A stretch of DNA of 64,000 nt, taken from Misgurnus anguillicaudatus. Its lineage: Eukaryota; Chordata; Actinopteri; Cypriniformes; Cobitidae. Each line of letters opens with the position of its first letter. The first letter of the stretch is position 1. Below, piece after piece: positions 1-13,300 of the stretch. A program made the position numbers and the translations under genes. Under the pieces are notes generated by a model that ran no database searches, had not been told where the DNA came from, and saw only the letters and a program-made list of their open reading frames with translations. Where the stretch lies: positions 27,517,501-27,581,500 of the forward strand of contig NC_073348.2 in NCBI RefSeq assembly GCF_027580225.2, in the 5' to 3' direction.

Positions 1-407
1 ATTTAGAGATAAAGTTAGAAGTGACCAAACACATCAACGTTTTTCCTATTTAAGACGAGTAGTTATACGAGCAAGTTTGGTGGTACAAAATAAAACGTAG
101 CGCTTTTCTAAGCGGATTTAAAAGAGGAAATATATTTTATGGCGTAATAGCACTTTTGGGAGTACTTCGACTCGCCTGAAAAGTCTGCTCCCCTTCTCAC
201 TCTCATAATGGGAGAGGGAGGGTGTTACTGTGCCCAGTCGAAGTACTCCCAAAAGTGCTATTACACCATAAAATATAGTTCCTCTTTTAATTCCGCTTAG
301 AAAAGCGCTACGTTTTATTTTGTACCACCAAACTTGCTCGTATAACTACTCGTCTTAAATAGGAAAAACGTTGATGTGTTTGGTCACTTCTAACTTTATC
401 TCTAAAT
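1..407. repeat. long near-perfect palindrome, MITE-like (cut by the window edge)
   Basis: Bases 1 to about 170 are repeated in reverse complement at about 238-407, with a 65-70 base loop. The right arm ends TTATCTCTAAAT, mirror of the first bases of the window. Sequence beyond 407 (GCTAAGCTAAATGCTA) resembles the ends of other palindromic elements here, so the element probably extends on both sides and its left terminus is outside the window. It lies in the intron 3' of window exon 17. Confidence 0.8.
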
Positions 408-586
408 GGTAGCATTGAAATAATGGGGCTAAGCTAAATGCTATCGAAGCCTCGCAGCGCGCTCCAGCGCTTACGTGCACGCACACAGATGATAGAGGGA
501 TGTATCAACAATTTTTAGTTAAGGTAATAACATATTTTAATATTGAAAATGAGTAGACTATTCCTTCAACACAAAGTTAAACTAAT

Positions 587-868
587 AGGAATAGTTCACC
601 AAAAAAAATCTCATCATTTACATTAATTTCTTATTTCTTTTGAGCAATTTTGAGTAATGTTTGGAAAAAAAACATGTTTGAGCACCACTGACTTCCATAG
701 TAGTATTTTTTCCTGCTATGGAAGTAAATGGTGCCTCTGTTTCCTGCTTCATTACAAACATCTTCCTTTGTGTTCAGCAGAACACAAATGTATACAGATT
801 TGTAACAACATTATTTAGGATGAGTAAATGTTAACAAAATTTTCATTTTTGGTTAAACTATCCCTTTT
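587..868. repeat. decayed MITE of the GATAGTTCACCC family
   Basis: The left end AGGAATAGTTCACC and right end GGTTAAACTATCCCTTTT are inverted copies. The interior has the CACCACTGACTTCCATAG and CTTTGTGTTCAGCAGAACAC segments shared with the better copy at 61,730-61,964. It is a very common non-autonomous repeat in cyprinids. Confidence 0.75.
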
Positions 869-1046
869 AGAGCACACTGCAACCAATAAACCTTCATCCG
901 TCCCTTTAAAATACAACACCGATGACATCACCCCCACTTCTGCCTCAAGTTTCCAGTGTTAAAGTTATAAAATGTATCATCAAAGCATACAGATAAGAAT
1001 GTTTACACAGTTTAGACAGTTACAACGCTAGAAAAGTTAAAGTCAC

Positions 1047-1333
1047 CTGGTACAGATCTTGTGTAAAAGTAGGTGCGTTGTCATTTATATCCCCCACCAG
1101 CACGGTTAGATTGGCTTCACTCTGGTGCTTTGAATCTGAAGCTCGAATAGTCAGCGTATACCACGTCCTCTCCTCAAAGTCCAGCGGTGCTATCAAAGAA
1201 ACACGGCCGTTGTAGCGGTGGATATCGAATTTTCCTTGCGATGACGCATCCAACTTCAAAGAATAGGACAGCACTGGGCCAGAATCCACATCATTTCCAG
1301 TAACCAGTGTGATTTCAGTCCCGACAAGAGAGT
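1047..1333 (-). CDS. dchs1: dchs1 window exon 17: EC22 and first residues of EC23
   Basis: The junction codon gives Asn (ENSLVGTE). The exon then reads [54 protein letters not shown] and TQDLYQ, ending in phase 0 before [17 protein letters not shown] and ANLTVLV are nearly identical to remembered human DCHS1 and are the strongest single evidence for the gene name. It is the last exon before the left edge. Confidence 0.93.
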
Positions 1334-4300
1334 CTGGAAAAGAGAAGGGAAAGGGAGACACAGCATTTAGTCGGTGAACAAAACAACAAGCAGAGCAAGA
1401 AAAGTGACTGACAGCTGTTCCAGACTGGTATAATACTGGCCATGGGTTCAAATCCCAACACATACAGTACAGTATATTGATAAAATACATTGTAAGTATC
1501 TGCCGAATGTATGCATTTTTTATTTTAATACATAAATGAATACAAGACTATGAGTTAAATGTCAAGTATATCACTCACTTTCTGGCACCCTAACTTCCCG
1601 TGGTATTGGGATAGTGGGACTGTTGTCATTGAGGTCCACAATGATCACTGTGATGGTGGCAGTGCCTACTAGCTTGGGGCTTCCACGATCTGTGGCTTTT
1701 ATCACCAGCCTGGTGCAAATTGAGAAAAGATCTGAGGTCATAAAGTCAACATTTTCTCACATACGGGTGATTCTTGTGAAATTAGACTTATGAGGTGTCA
1801 TGAAACATTTTGCTAAAAAAGTAAATGCAAAGAGTATCAAAATAAAAGCATACAGTTACAAACATCTCTTCATGTACTATTTTGCACATGATTTCAAATG
1901 ACATCATACAAACCAATTTTGTTGTTTTTCCACATTTAAGGGGAAAATTTTCATTACAGCAACGTGTCCATGACTGGATTTTGGTTCTTTGACATGGAAA
2001 TATTTATAATTAAAAAATCTAAAAAATAAAACGCTTCAGTGCATGTTGTACTATAAACATTTACAGTAAAGAAACATGTGGTATTTGATGATCATTGGTA
2101 AATGTAGAGACAATAATAAGGAATATAAATGTGTCCAAGACCAATTTTATCATCCTCCGCAACAATTTTCAATCATTGTCTAAGCCCTCAAGGAACTAAC
2201 ATTTTCAAAAAAAATTGTTGGAAGGGACGTAATTGACTGTGACACTCAAGATGGCTACCAGGTAAGCAGTTCTTATTTGTTCTCTCCAGATAAAAGTTGA
2301 AATTTTGTTTGTCATAGTACCTAGACAACTTTTTAGTTCTCATTACCGAAACATGAGTTTGTAAATGCATATATTTAATGTAATATCATGTTGCGGTAAT
2401 GATACTTTTTGATAATGATAATCTAAAAAATGTAAATAATTCTATTGGAAAAAAATGTAAATCCTCTAAAAATAATGGTTATAGTAAGTTCAGACCTTAA
2501 TCTTATATGTGCAACAAATAAAAATTAAAATTTGCTTCAAGGGCTTTTTAAAATATCTGATGTTGGACACCTTCTAAGTCTGGATTTCATGAGAATCACC
2601 CATACATCATGTGAGCAATTTTACTGTTGAGTGTCTTAGCAAATATGAAATCATCGTTCACTCAGACATTCTGCTCAACATCTTTTGTGTTTCAACGAAA
2701 TAAAAACAGCGAATTGGAACAACATGAGGGTTTGCAAATTAAGACAGAATGTTCATTTTTTTCTTTTGAATGAACTGTCTCTTTAACCGTATTTGGTATG
2801 GAGAGCAAAAACATGTAATTTCTGATATAAAAAATGCACTCGTACAACCCCGAAAACACATACAGTCCTAAAAATGTAGTAAATTAAAAGCACACAGCAT
2901 GAGAGAGTTCAGGGGAACCTTAACAGAATGCATACACGATCAAAGTAACACTAAGTCTGGAATGAAACGTTACATTCCACAAAACAGAGGAAATAAAAGA
3001 CCTGCAGTGCGATGACATCACCTCTCAATACACACAGATCAACACTCACTTTGCCTGCGTCCAGATTTCTCGGTCCATGATGGCTGCTGTGGTGATGCTG
3101 CCGGTCACGGGGTCAATCTTAAACAGGCCGCTTTGACTCGAAGACTCGATGCTGTAGGTCACCTGACCGTTCTGACCCTGGTCAACATCCTCTGCCACAA
3201 CCTAACAGATACAGAAATCTTAGCATGCGGCTGCAGAATGAGCAGATTTAAGCATATGCAAAGCATTCACAGCTAAGCCCTTGCCTGAATGATGGGAAAG
3301 TCGTAGCCTTGTGCTTCGTGCATATACGCCACGTAGTTTTGCAGCTGGAATCGTGGAAGGTTGTCATTGACGTCCAGAAGGATCAGATTGACGGCCGTGA
3401 AGGAACTCGAGGACGTAGTTTCGGCTTTCACCACCAGGCGGAGTCTCGGAGTATCCTCAAAGTCCAATCCGTTGGAGCTCTGCACCCAGATTTCACCTAA
3501 TATGAAAGCACAGTGATGCGGTGAAGTAGGCTTGCAATGAATGCAATTCATGCATCTTGTCAAAATCAAACCATTTGTACTGGTTTCTAACCTGTACTGG
3601 AGCTGATCCTAAAGGACTGGTATTTGTTTCCACTGAAGATGCTGTAAGTGATGCCGTCCCGGCTGCCGTCGGGATGCTGCGCCTGGGCCTGAGCAACAGC
3701 TGTGCCTGTTTGGAAAAATCCGAACATGTCAGCCACACTTACTCAAGCTGATGGATTGACTTGTGTTGAAATGAAACACAGCACTATTTAATGTACAGTT
3801 GTTTGCAGCGCTTTGAAATAAAGAAGCCACAACATTTAAAAATATGTCTTTCTTATAATTGACTATTTTTACCTTTAGCTGCATTCTCCTGGATATTAAC
3901 ATCTCTGGCACTTCGAGAAAACCGAATACCATTGTATTCTTGCTCCCTCACATAGATGATCACCACCCCTAGGGAAGACTGTGGAGGGCTGCCCTGGTCC
4001 ATAGCCTCCACTATGAGCGTACGTTGAGTTTGGGTCAACGTCTGCAGCTTCTCCGTGGTCTGGATCTCCCCTGTTAAGGAATTAATAGCAAATCCTCGAA
4101 CCGGCATAGCAAATCGGTAGAACACCGACCCGTTTGCTCCAAAGTCCTTATCTTCTGCTCTCATGGTGGCCACCACCTGATGCGTGGACACACTTCCACT
4201 GGACACGTTAATGATAAGTGGGTCTTGTATGAAGAAGGGGGCATTATCGTTGATATCCAAGATGGTAGCAGTCACCTGGGCCGTAGCGTTTCGGGGGGAA

Positions 4301-7300
4301 GCAGGTGAAAGGTCGATGGCATAAACGAGAAAGGTGTATGAAGATCTTTTCTCTCTGTCCAAAGGTGATGTGGTAGTGATTCGTCCGTTGTCTGGGTCTA
4401 TCGCGAACGCGCCTTTGGCTTCTTGGCTTAGGAAGAACAAAATCTGACCGTTCTCTCCTTCATCCGCATCTGTGGCCGTCACATCCAGCACCACCGATCC
4501 AACAGCAGCATCCTCAGAGACGTCGATGGTGTAGCCACTGGTGCTAAATTTGGGATTGTTGTCGTTTACGTCAAGGACAGCGATCTCCACAGTGGCTGTG
4601 CTGCTTAGAGAGGGGCTACCATGATCCTGGGCTACCACCTCCAGAATATAACTGCTCTTTCTTTCACGGTCCAGAGGTCTGGAGGTAGACAAAGCTCCAG
4701 AGGAGGCATCAAGCTGGAAGTCACCGTCTGGGTCCCCAGCTATAGATGAGAAGCACATAGAGACATTATATATTTGAAAAGCTCTGCATACTAAATGCCA
4801 CATATGTCAAAAATGAGATAATGATATTAACTGAATGGTCTTGGCACGTATTATACTTTTATCAAATACGTTTGATTCAAATTCGCATAATCCAGGCCTC
4901 AGGTTACTGGCCTCAGAAATACTGGTTTGTTGGCAGTAAGTGTCTGATAAAAAATTGTGAATTTACAAGCAAACATGTCAGACGCACATAGAGATTTTGC
5001 ATCTGAGCTCTTCATTTGTTAATAATGAAGTGGGAAGTACAATTTCAACCAGTCATTTGGCAAAGTTAGCAGTAAACAGTAATGTGTCTCCACAACAGAT
5101 ATTGGAAGTTAATAACTTAACCCTTTCAACGCCATTGATGAGTTATCTCGTCAATTAAGAGAAAACATTTGCATAAAAACGTGTTCCTGATGAATTTTTA
5201 TGTTAATCTGCAATACCGTGATTATCCACTAGATTATCCACTAGATTATTTACTTACCCAATTTATTAAAAAATTGAAGCCAAAACTTTATTGACTAATT
5301 TTAAACTCTGTGTATGTTTTTATAATCGTTCTTAATCTGATCTCTAACAAAATTCCTTCACAAAAATGCAATTATTTCAGCTTTTTGCTAAAAAATAATT
5401 TTTAAAGAAAAATACCCATATTTAAAGGAACAGTATGTAAGGAATTTATATCAATTAATCATAAAATGTCCGTGATATGTCACTAGACATTAAGAAATCA
5501 TTTTCATTTCAAATACTTATATCACTGACAACAGTGGTTTGGCCAGGATTTTGTCATTTAAAAAGTGGAGTTGCAGCCCTCAACTGATGTTTATGTTGTC
5601 ATTTTGTGTATTGGCCACCAGTTGTATGATTGCAGTACCAGTTTTAGCCACTAGTTTTGTTATTGCAATACCAGTTTTGGCCACAATCCTACATACTGTT
5701 CCTTTAAGAGTTTATAAGCAGAGAAAAAAAATATAGAAAGTAAGAAACGTTTTTTTCCCCGTTTTGTTTGTTTGTTTGTTTGTTTATTGTTTGTTTGAAA
5801 GCATAGGGTCTTTTCTTTCATTTGATATATTTGTATGTTTATATATTTTTATATAAAAATTCCTGGAAGTCATTTTTTGATACTTTTGTGAAAATCACAA
5901 AAAATGCTGGCGGGCAACTTTTCAAAAACTGGCTGGCGGGGAATGAGTTAAAACTATGTATCTTTAAACTCTGTCCCAAATCAGACAGTTAAATAGTATT
6001 TTTACATTTTATTAAATTTAAATACATTTTCACTAAATAGTTTAACAAAATTGTAAAAATTGCCAAGTGTATTTAAAGGTGCAGTGTGTAAAATGTAGCG
6101 GCATCTAGTGGTGAGGTTGTGAATTACAACCAACGCTGAATCCACTGCTCACCTCTCATTTTTAAAACACATAAAGAAACTACGGTAGCCGCCACATCAC
6201 AACCATGTCATCGTCGAAGACAACTTATTAAAAAATGTTGGGCTTCTGTAGAAACTTGGCGGCACAAAATGGCGACTTCCATTTAAGGGGACCATCGTGT
6301 ATGTAGAAAAAAAAGTCTCCTTCTAAGGTAATAAACACATAACGGTTTATTATGAAAGGTCTTTATACACCCCTGATAATATAGTTTTGAATATTATTTT
6401 GCATTTCTGTCAAGAGATCCTTCTTAAAATTACACACTGCACCTTTAACTAAAATAATGTGAATATTATAGTTTGTTATTATAGATTATTATGTATAGTT
6501 GAATATTTTAAATCAGGCTCTTAACTCACACTTTAGGCAAATTTACTTCTGATAAAATTTTAAGAAAGGTAAAATAGTGTTGTTTTTTTTTTGTAAAGAC
6601 ATCAGTCATAACTTGCACACAATAAATATTGATGCAAAAATATTAAATTCTTATAATTATCTGTTTTCAAAATGTCAAAAAATGTAAATGTTTAAACAAT
6701 AAATCAATGTGGAAGAAAAAGAAAAACAGACTAATAATCCCACCAGTGATCTTATATTCCAGTCTGCCCTTTTCTCCAGTATCCTGGTCAGTGGCTTTGA
6801 GGGCGAACAGCTCCACTGGCTCCTGGTTTTCGGGCACCTCTATACTGTAATGTTCCCTTCCAAAAGCAGGAGCGTTATCATTCTCATCCTGCACTGTAAT
6901 GTGCACTTTAGCCTTGGCAAAGTTAGGAGGTATCCCAGCATCCTTTGCATACACTGACAAAAGGAAAGCCAGGTTTAGTATCTATTTTGATTACCTGTAT
7001 TCACATCATAGTTTTCAGCCACAATCCTGCTGTGATTCGGTACCTGTTATAGTGTAATGGTCCTGGAGTTCCCTGTCCAGGACCTGAGTGACAGATATGA
7101 CACCCGTCTCTGGATTAATTGTGAATCCGTCCTCGGTCACACCACCGTAGGTCACCAAACCATTAGTGCCTGCAAGAGTAAAAATAGAGAAATAAATGAA
7201 GAGCTCAAATGCAATTTTTTGTAAATGAGCATTTTTTAATCAGACTTATGCTTCAGTGATTTTATTTTAATTGCAATGAAAAGGTTATTAGGTTATGCTA

Positions 7301-10300
7301 AAAAGGGTCAATATCCTAATATATTTATATTTAATATATCTTGCACGGCGATGTACGCACGCCTTCATTCAATTGTTCTTTCACTTAAAGGACTTCTTGT
7401 GGCATTTAATGGATTCTGCCAACAAACTGATATTATCTCATATTATCTCATTTTTGTTTGAGGTGTCGTTTAGCAGCTTTTGCATCTGCGCTCTTACGTA
7501 CGTAGTACGTAGTGTGTTAATAGCTATTCTGAACAATCCTATTTTCTGAATACTGAAACTGGTATTTATGAACAACCTGATTTTGTTTAAAACAGAAGAC
7601 ATGGTGCCATAAAACGGTTAAGATTCAAATCTTTTCATCTTGGATTTAACACCTGTTTCATTGTAGGCAACTCATCCGATTCAACAGCTGAGTCATGGTT
7701 TGCACAACTGTGGACCAAGGACATGCGGATGCCAGATTGCGTGCAAAGTCAGCGAGCTTTGGCATGAGCACCTGGGAACTCAATTAATGGTTCCTGGAGA
7801 ATGACTTTACAATCTCTCTCTCATACTTTCTCACTCAGCCCAAAAGGCCAAGAATGAGTCCTATAAAGGTCCCTCCACAGGAAGTGTTAAAACCCTCACC
7901 ATAACACAACATCGTTGCTTTATCCAGATGGCAAGGTTTTCAGACAAAGGTCATAAACATTGCATGTTTGAAATCCCCTGAAATGTAAACTATTTTTAGC
8001 AGTAAAAACACATTTAACATGTCAACTATTACATCAAATAATCAAAATCACTCACCGTGATCGCGGTCCGTGGCTGAAACCTTGAGTATGGATGTTCCCG
8101 CTGGTTGGTTCTCCCTGATTTTGGCTTCAAACTCACTGCTTTCAAAGTGTGGAGCTTCATCATTTACATCAATCACCTGGATAGACAGCACCTGAGTGGT
8201 TGAATGTTGGGGTATCCCATGATCCTCTGCAACAATGGTGAGATTGTAACTCTCCTGTTCCTCGCGATCCAGAGGCTTCAGGATGGAAAGAGAGCCTGAA
8301 AAAACAGAAGAGAAAACATCCGCTGCATGAGGAGTTCACAGCATGACCTTGTACTCAGCTGTGGCTGAAGATGTATGGCTGGGGTCACAGAGCTGTGCTA
8401 TAGGAACTGTTTAAAAGTTTAACTGTGAAAAAATAATTAAAAAAAAAATATTTTCCCCCGGCTGTCAACTTTCAGAAAGTACAGCTTTGCACATAAAGAG
8501 GTCATATTAGTAACAAACAGTGGTGGCTGGTGACTGCTCTTCCGAGGGGCGCAAATTCAAAATATGTGTTCGGAGTGACGTCTGTTCCTCGTGTTTTTAA
8601 AATATTTGTTTGTTACAATATGTGAACCATGTGCATCACGTGTCTTGTCAAAATAAGTGCCTGCTGCACACGCGTCAAAACCGTTTATAATAAAAGAGAC
8701 GCTCACGTTCACAAAATACACGCAAGACACTCCCTTAACAGTAAACTCTGATTACGCATGAGATTATGCGAGTATCTGGCAACTGCGAGCGTCTCTTTTA
8801 TCATAAACCCTTTAGACGCATCTGCAGCAGGCACTTATTTTGACAAGACACGTGTTGCACATATGTTCACTTGAAACGCCGAACACATATTTTGAAATGA
8901 CGAACCACACACATGACGGGCTACATACATGTTGTGACGAGCTTTGCATCGTGCGCCCTCGAAAAAAGAATTCACTGGCTGCCACTGCTACCAAATGTAT
9001 TGTACTAATGGTACATATCAGGACCTTTTTAAGGGCCACCAGCTCGGATAGGGGTACACATTTTGACCATGTTGTAATAAATGTAATGAGTGACCAACTG
9101 TGCTATGAGATTAAATACTGTATGAGATGCTATTATTTTCACCGTGTCTCTTCAGAAAATGTGTTTCACAGATAAACAGTGTCTCAAGATCCCAAATGAA
9201 TATGCATATTTATTCAAAGACAAAACAGTGTTATGGGAGTACCATGGTCACGGTATAAAATAGTAAGTACCCAAGTTTTACATCATGTTATGTGTATGGT
9301 TTAAACATACAGTACAAGGCTAATTCAACATTAGTGGTCCCCTGTTAATATGCAACTCCAAATGTGAAGATTTAACTTGTGCAACATACAATTCCAACAC
9401 ATTATCCAAAGCTCATGTTGTAATTCATGTTTGTTTTATTCCTTCTGTTTTCCTCTTTAGTTTAACTCAACCATTCTTTCTAGAAGATACATTTTGTTGA
9501 TTGAATGTTATGATAATCCATTTTTGAACCTTTCCAGCTATACCCCTCTGCATTGCTGTCATAAACAGGAGCCAGACCGAGGGTCTGTCAGGATAAACAC
9601 ACCCCTGTGGTTGATACGGCATCTCAAATGCTTGCTAACTGCGAAACGGTGTGTTTGTGAGAAGTCCAAACTGTGTGTGCGGCCCCTTTTTATTTATAGT
9701 CCACCTAACACAGTAACTTTAAACACATCATTGAGATGTTTAAGGTTGCTTCTGTTTCAGACTACAGTAGCTCTGGTTTTGTGCTTTAACTGGTTGAGAG
9801 GTCTAAAGATGGATGTTATGACTTACTTTCCAGAGTCTGGATAGTATCATCACATTGCCGCATGCTGTGACATTAACTTGCGTTTTTTACCAAACTCAAG
9901 TGATGGAGTTACAAGAGGAACCACAGGTTTTTCCAAAGGAAGCTTTGAGGTTCTCCAAATGTGATCGGAGGAAACTCAAATCGTGCCTCTCAAGTATTTA
10001 TGTATTTGTACAGTGTTTGATTTAAAACAGAAATTAAATCGTTAACCTACATCATAAACCCTTCGACAGTACTGGAAGAAAAGCCGTATGCAGCTGTTCA
10101 GTCAATTAGTAGCCTTTGTCTTTTAAATCTCATTTTGGTTGAGCCATACATTGTCATATTCTTGGATAATAGGGAAATTTCACGCTAATGCCTATTTCCA
10201 GCTTCAAATCAAAGAGGTTGTGGCCAAAATTAAATGGCGCTCCCATGAATAAAACCTTCAAGGGAATCAAGCGTTCCTGCTAAATTACTTTAGGCTTTAG

Positions 10301-13300
10301 ACGAACAGCCTATAAAGCAACGTGGTGCGAGAAGATTTTACATAAAGAGCGAAGCAATGATTCTTACCACTGCTGGGACTGAGGCTGAATCGTCCCGCGG
10401 CATTGCCTGATTGGATCCTGTAGGACACTCGTCCATTTTCGCCCTGGTCTGCATCCCGGGCCATGACGTAGAGTAGCACAAAACCCACCGGCTGGTCCTC
10501 CATCACACTAACAGCTGTGGGGGAGCTGAAGATGGGAGCGTTGTCATTCTCATCGGTAACAAACACCCGTGCCGTCACAGATCCCCAGAGCCTTTGATTC
10601 GGGTCCACGGCTGAATCCGTGGCATGCACCACCAGGAAGAGGCTGGGGGTCACTTCATGATCCAGCTCTCGGCCCAACTTCAAGACTCCAGTGATAGGGT
10701 CAAGGCGAAAAAGATCTGGGTTATCCGGCCAACGTTGTTGGATAGAATAGCGTATTTCACTATTGGGACCACTGCCATCTTTATCAGTCGCTTGGAAGGT
10801 GTAAACAGAGGAACCTGCTCGTATGTTCTCAGGAATGACGATAGTGACCGGGTCTTCTGGAAAATGCGGTGCGTGGTCGTTACTATCCTGCACGTTGATT
10901 TCCAAATTCACCATGTGACTGCTCGGAAACGCCTTTGAGAAGTCATCTACCTCGATCTGCAAACTATACCGTGACCCCTTCTCATAATCCAGCTCTCTGG
11001 CCAAGTACACATCTCCTGTGAGACGGTCAACCATAAAAGTGCTATCATGGTCTGTCCCGCCCACAACCAGGTAGGTCACCTGATCACCGACAGTTACTTC
11101 ACGTTGGTCGTGGGACCTTACTGAACCAATCACAGAGCCTGGCTTGGCTCCCTCCACTGAATTGAGGGTCATAGTTAGGGTGTTGGGTTTTGGAGGGGTC
11201 CTTGTGGAGCCAATAACCTGTAGATGTATACAAAGAAAGATTTTTATATTAAAAGAACATCCAGAATTATGATAAGTTTCTAAGTTAAGAACAGGGTTCC
11301 CACACCTTAGTTAACTTCAAATTCAAGGACCTTTCAGGGACTTTCCAGGTCCAACACCCTCAAATTCAAGGACTAAATGTGGGGACCTATTTCAAATAAG
11401 AGCAAGGTTACATCGTGTTACCTTTTAAGATGCATTGTTACAATTCCCTTTCAAGGGAACTCATGCTGCGTCACTGCGGTGACACTTTGGGGACGCCCCC
11501 ATGGATAAGTGCGTCTTAATGTGTATATCAAATTCAACCAATGGTGAGGCTTAACGACAAAGACAGGGTGACGTGGGAGCCAGGAAGTATATCACTATCT
11601 GGAATATTGCCAAAGACGGCGTTACAGGGACGCAGGAAGTATGGCAAGGAAGACGCAGCATCTCGTTCCCTTCTCAGGGAACAACAGTTACATACTTAAC
11701 CTGAGACGTTTTTTATCTGTCAAACACAACTGTGCAAAAAAGCATTTTGGTATGAATCAACATTCGCATACAGAAGATGTAAGCATTTAAAGCGAATAGT
11801 TTAGCACGTGTGCTTAAAAAGTCTAGAATTTTTTCCACCAGATTCACAAACTTTCAAGGATTTCAAAAACCTGTGGGAACCCTGTAAGAAACTTCCTAAC
11901 CAAGTTTGTGTTCAATGTTGAATCAAATGTCTACAAATTAGAGACTTTACAGCCTGGATTTACAGACACAGTCACATTTTTTAAATATTCTGAGGGGACA
12001 CATGGTAAACAAATGTGCCACAAAACCCAACACCAAGTACCAAAAACAGGAAAAAGAGTAAAAACAAACAAAAACATGGAATAAATACTAGGCTAAATCA
12101 TTTATTAGTATCACTAACATTACAAATGACAGAATTTGGATCAAATATAATTTCAATGTCCTTGAAGTGGAGTTTTAAAATAATTTGTATTTGTCTTTTC
12201 ATAGTGAAATTCCCATTAAAACAAACAACACAACACACTCATTCCGGGGAGTAGAAATGAAAACAACAGAGGGATTGCTGTTAATCCTTTTTTTAGGTCC
12301 CTGGACTTTTAAAGTGAGGCTGTTTTTACTTATATATCATCCTGATATTGTTATGGTGTGAGACTCTCTGATGTGAGAGTATCAGTTAGTGCTACTGTGT
12401 TATGGTACTGGCTTGCAGCGTTCCTTTTGATCATAGGGAACCACAGCTGGGTCTCATCAGAACCATCTGGGAACACTTGATTCAAAGGTGCATTTTCCTG
12501 CTCTCTCTCCCTTTCTCTCTCTCATCTTTCCTTTACAAAATCGAATTGCATACAAATGCTCTACAATTAGCATCCGACTCGCTTTTTGAAATCACATCTG
12601 TGAAACCACTAAAGATATTTCACTACCAAAAAAAAATCGGGTTTGCCAAATTCATTCTGTCGAGCTCAAACCATTTGGAATCATCTGGATACTACACTGG
12701 AAGGAAAAGGGAAGAACATTAACCTGTTGTCAAAAATATTAAGTGACATGTCTGATTCACGTCACACCCTACTCTGGGCTGGGATTGATAGGTGGTATTG
12801 AGTTACAAGAACGTTCTTTTGGAGCAGGAAGTGATCCTGGAAGTTTGGAGGTGCTTTGTTTAGATAGACATGAGCTGGCCTCCGGGTCACAACTCATTTC
12901 CCCGCTTGAATACTGAGACGACAGCTCATGGGACTGTAAGCTTGGTGGTGGTTTGACAGTGAAAGGTGGATTGTTCATTTGTCTAATAGCGATTTAAAGA
13001 TGTGAAACTATTTCTGCAGGACTTTTTGACTGCGGCTGATCTAAAAAGAAAAAACGTTGCAGAGACGTAAAAGATTTTTCAAGGATAACCTTCAATTTAA
13101 TGGTGCTTGCCAAGATGATATTTCTGTTGCACATTTTATTGCTCATACTTGATCTAAATCCCAACCATAAGAATCAAATTTTTTCCTCCACTTTTATAGA
13201 CTTGAGTAGCTCAGTTGGTAGAGCAATGCGTTAGCAGCGCAAAAGGTTGTGAGATCGATCACACATACTGATAAAAATGTTTAGCTTGTAATGCACAGTA

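Noticed and set aside
8840..9175. 111-codon plus-strand frame
   Set aside because: It begins inside a hAT-like repeat and runs past its end; no domain.
10624..10938. 104-codon plus-strand frame over exon 8
   Set aside because: Antisense shadow of cadherin coding sequence with no recognisable domain.
13201..13273. A functional tRNA-Ala gene
   Set aside because: The B box is damaged, the 3' half does not close an acceptor stem, and a SINE tail follows.
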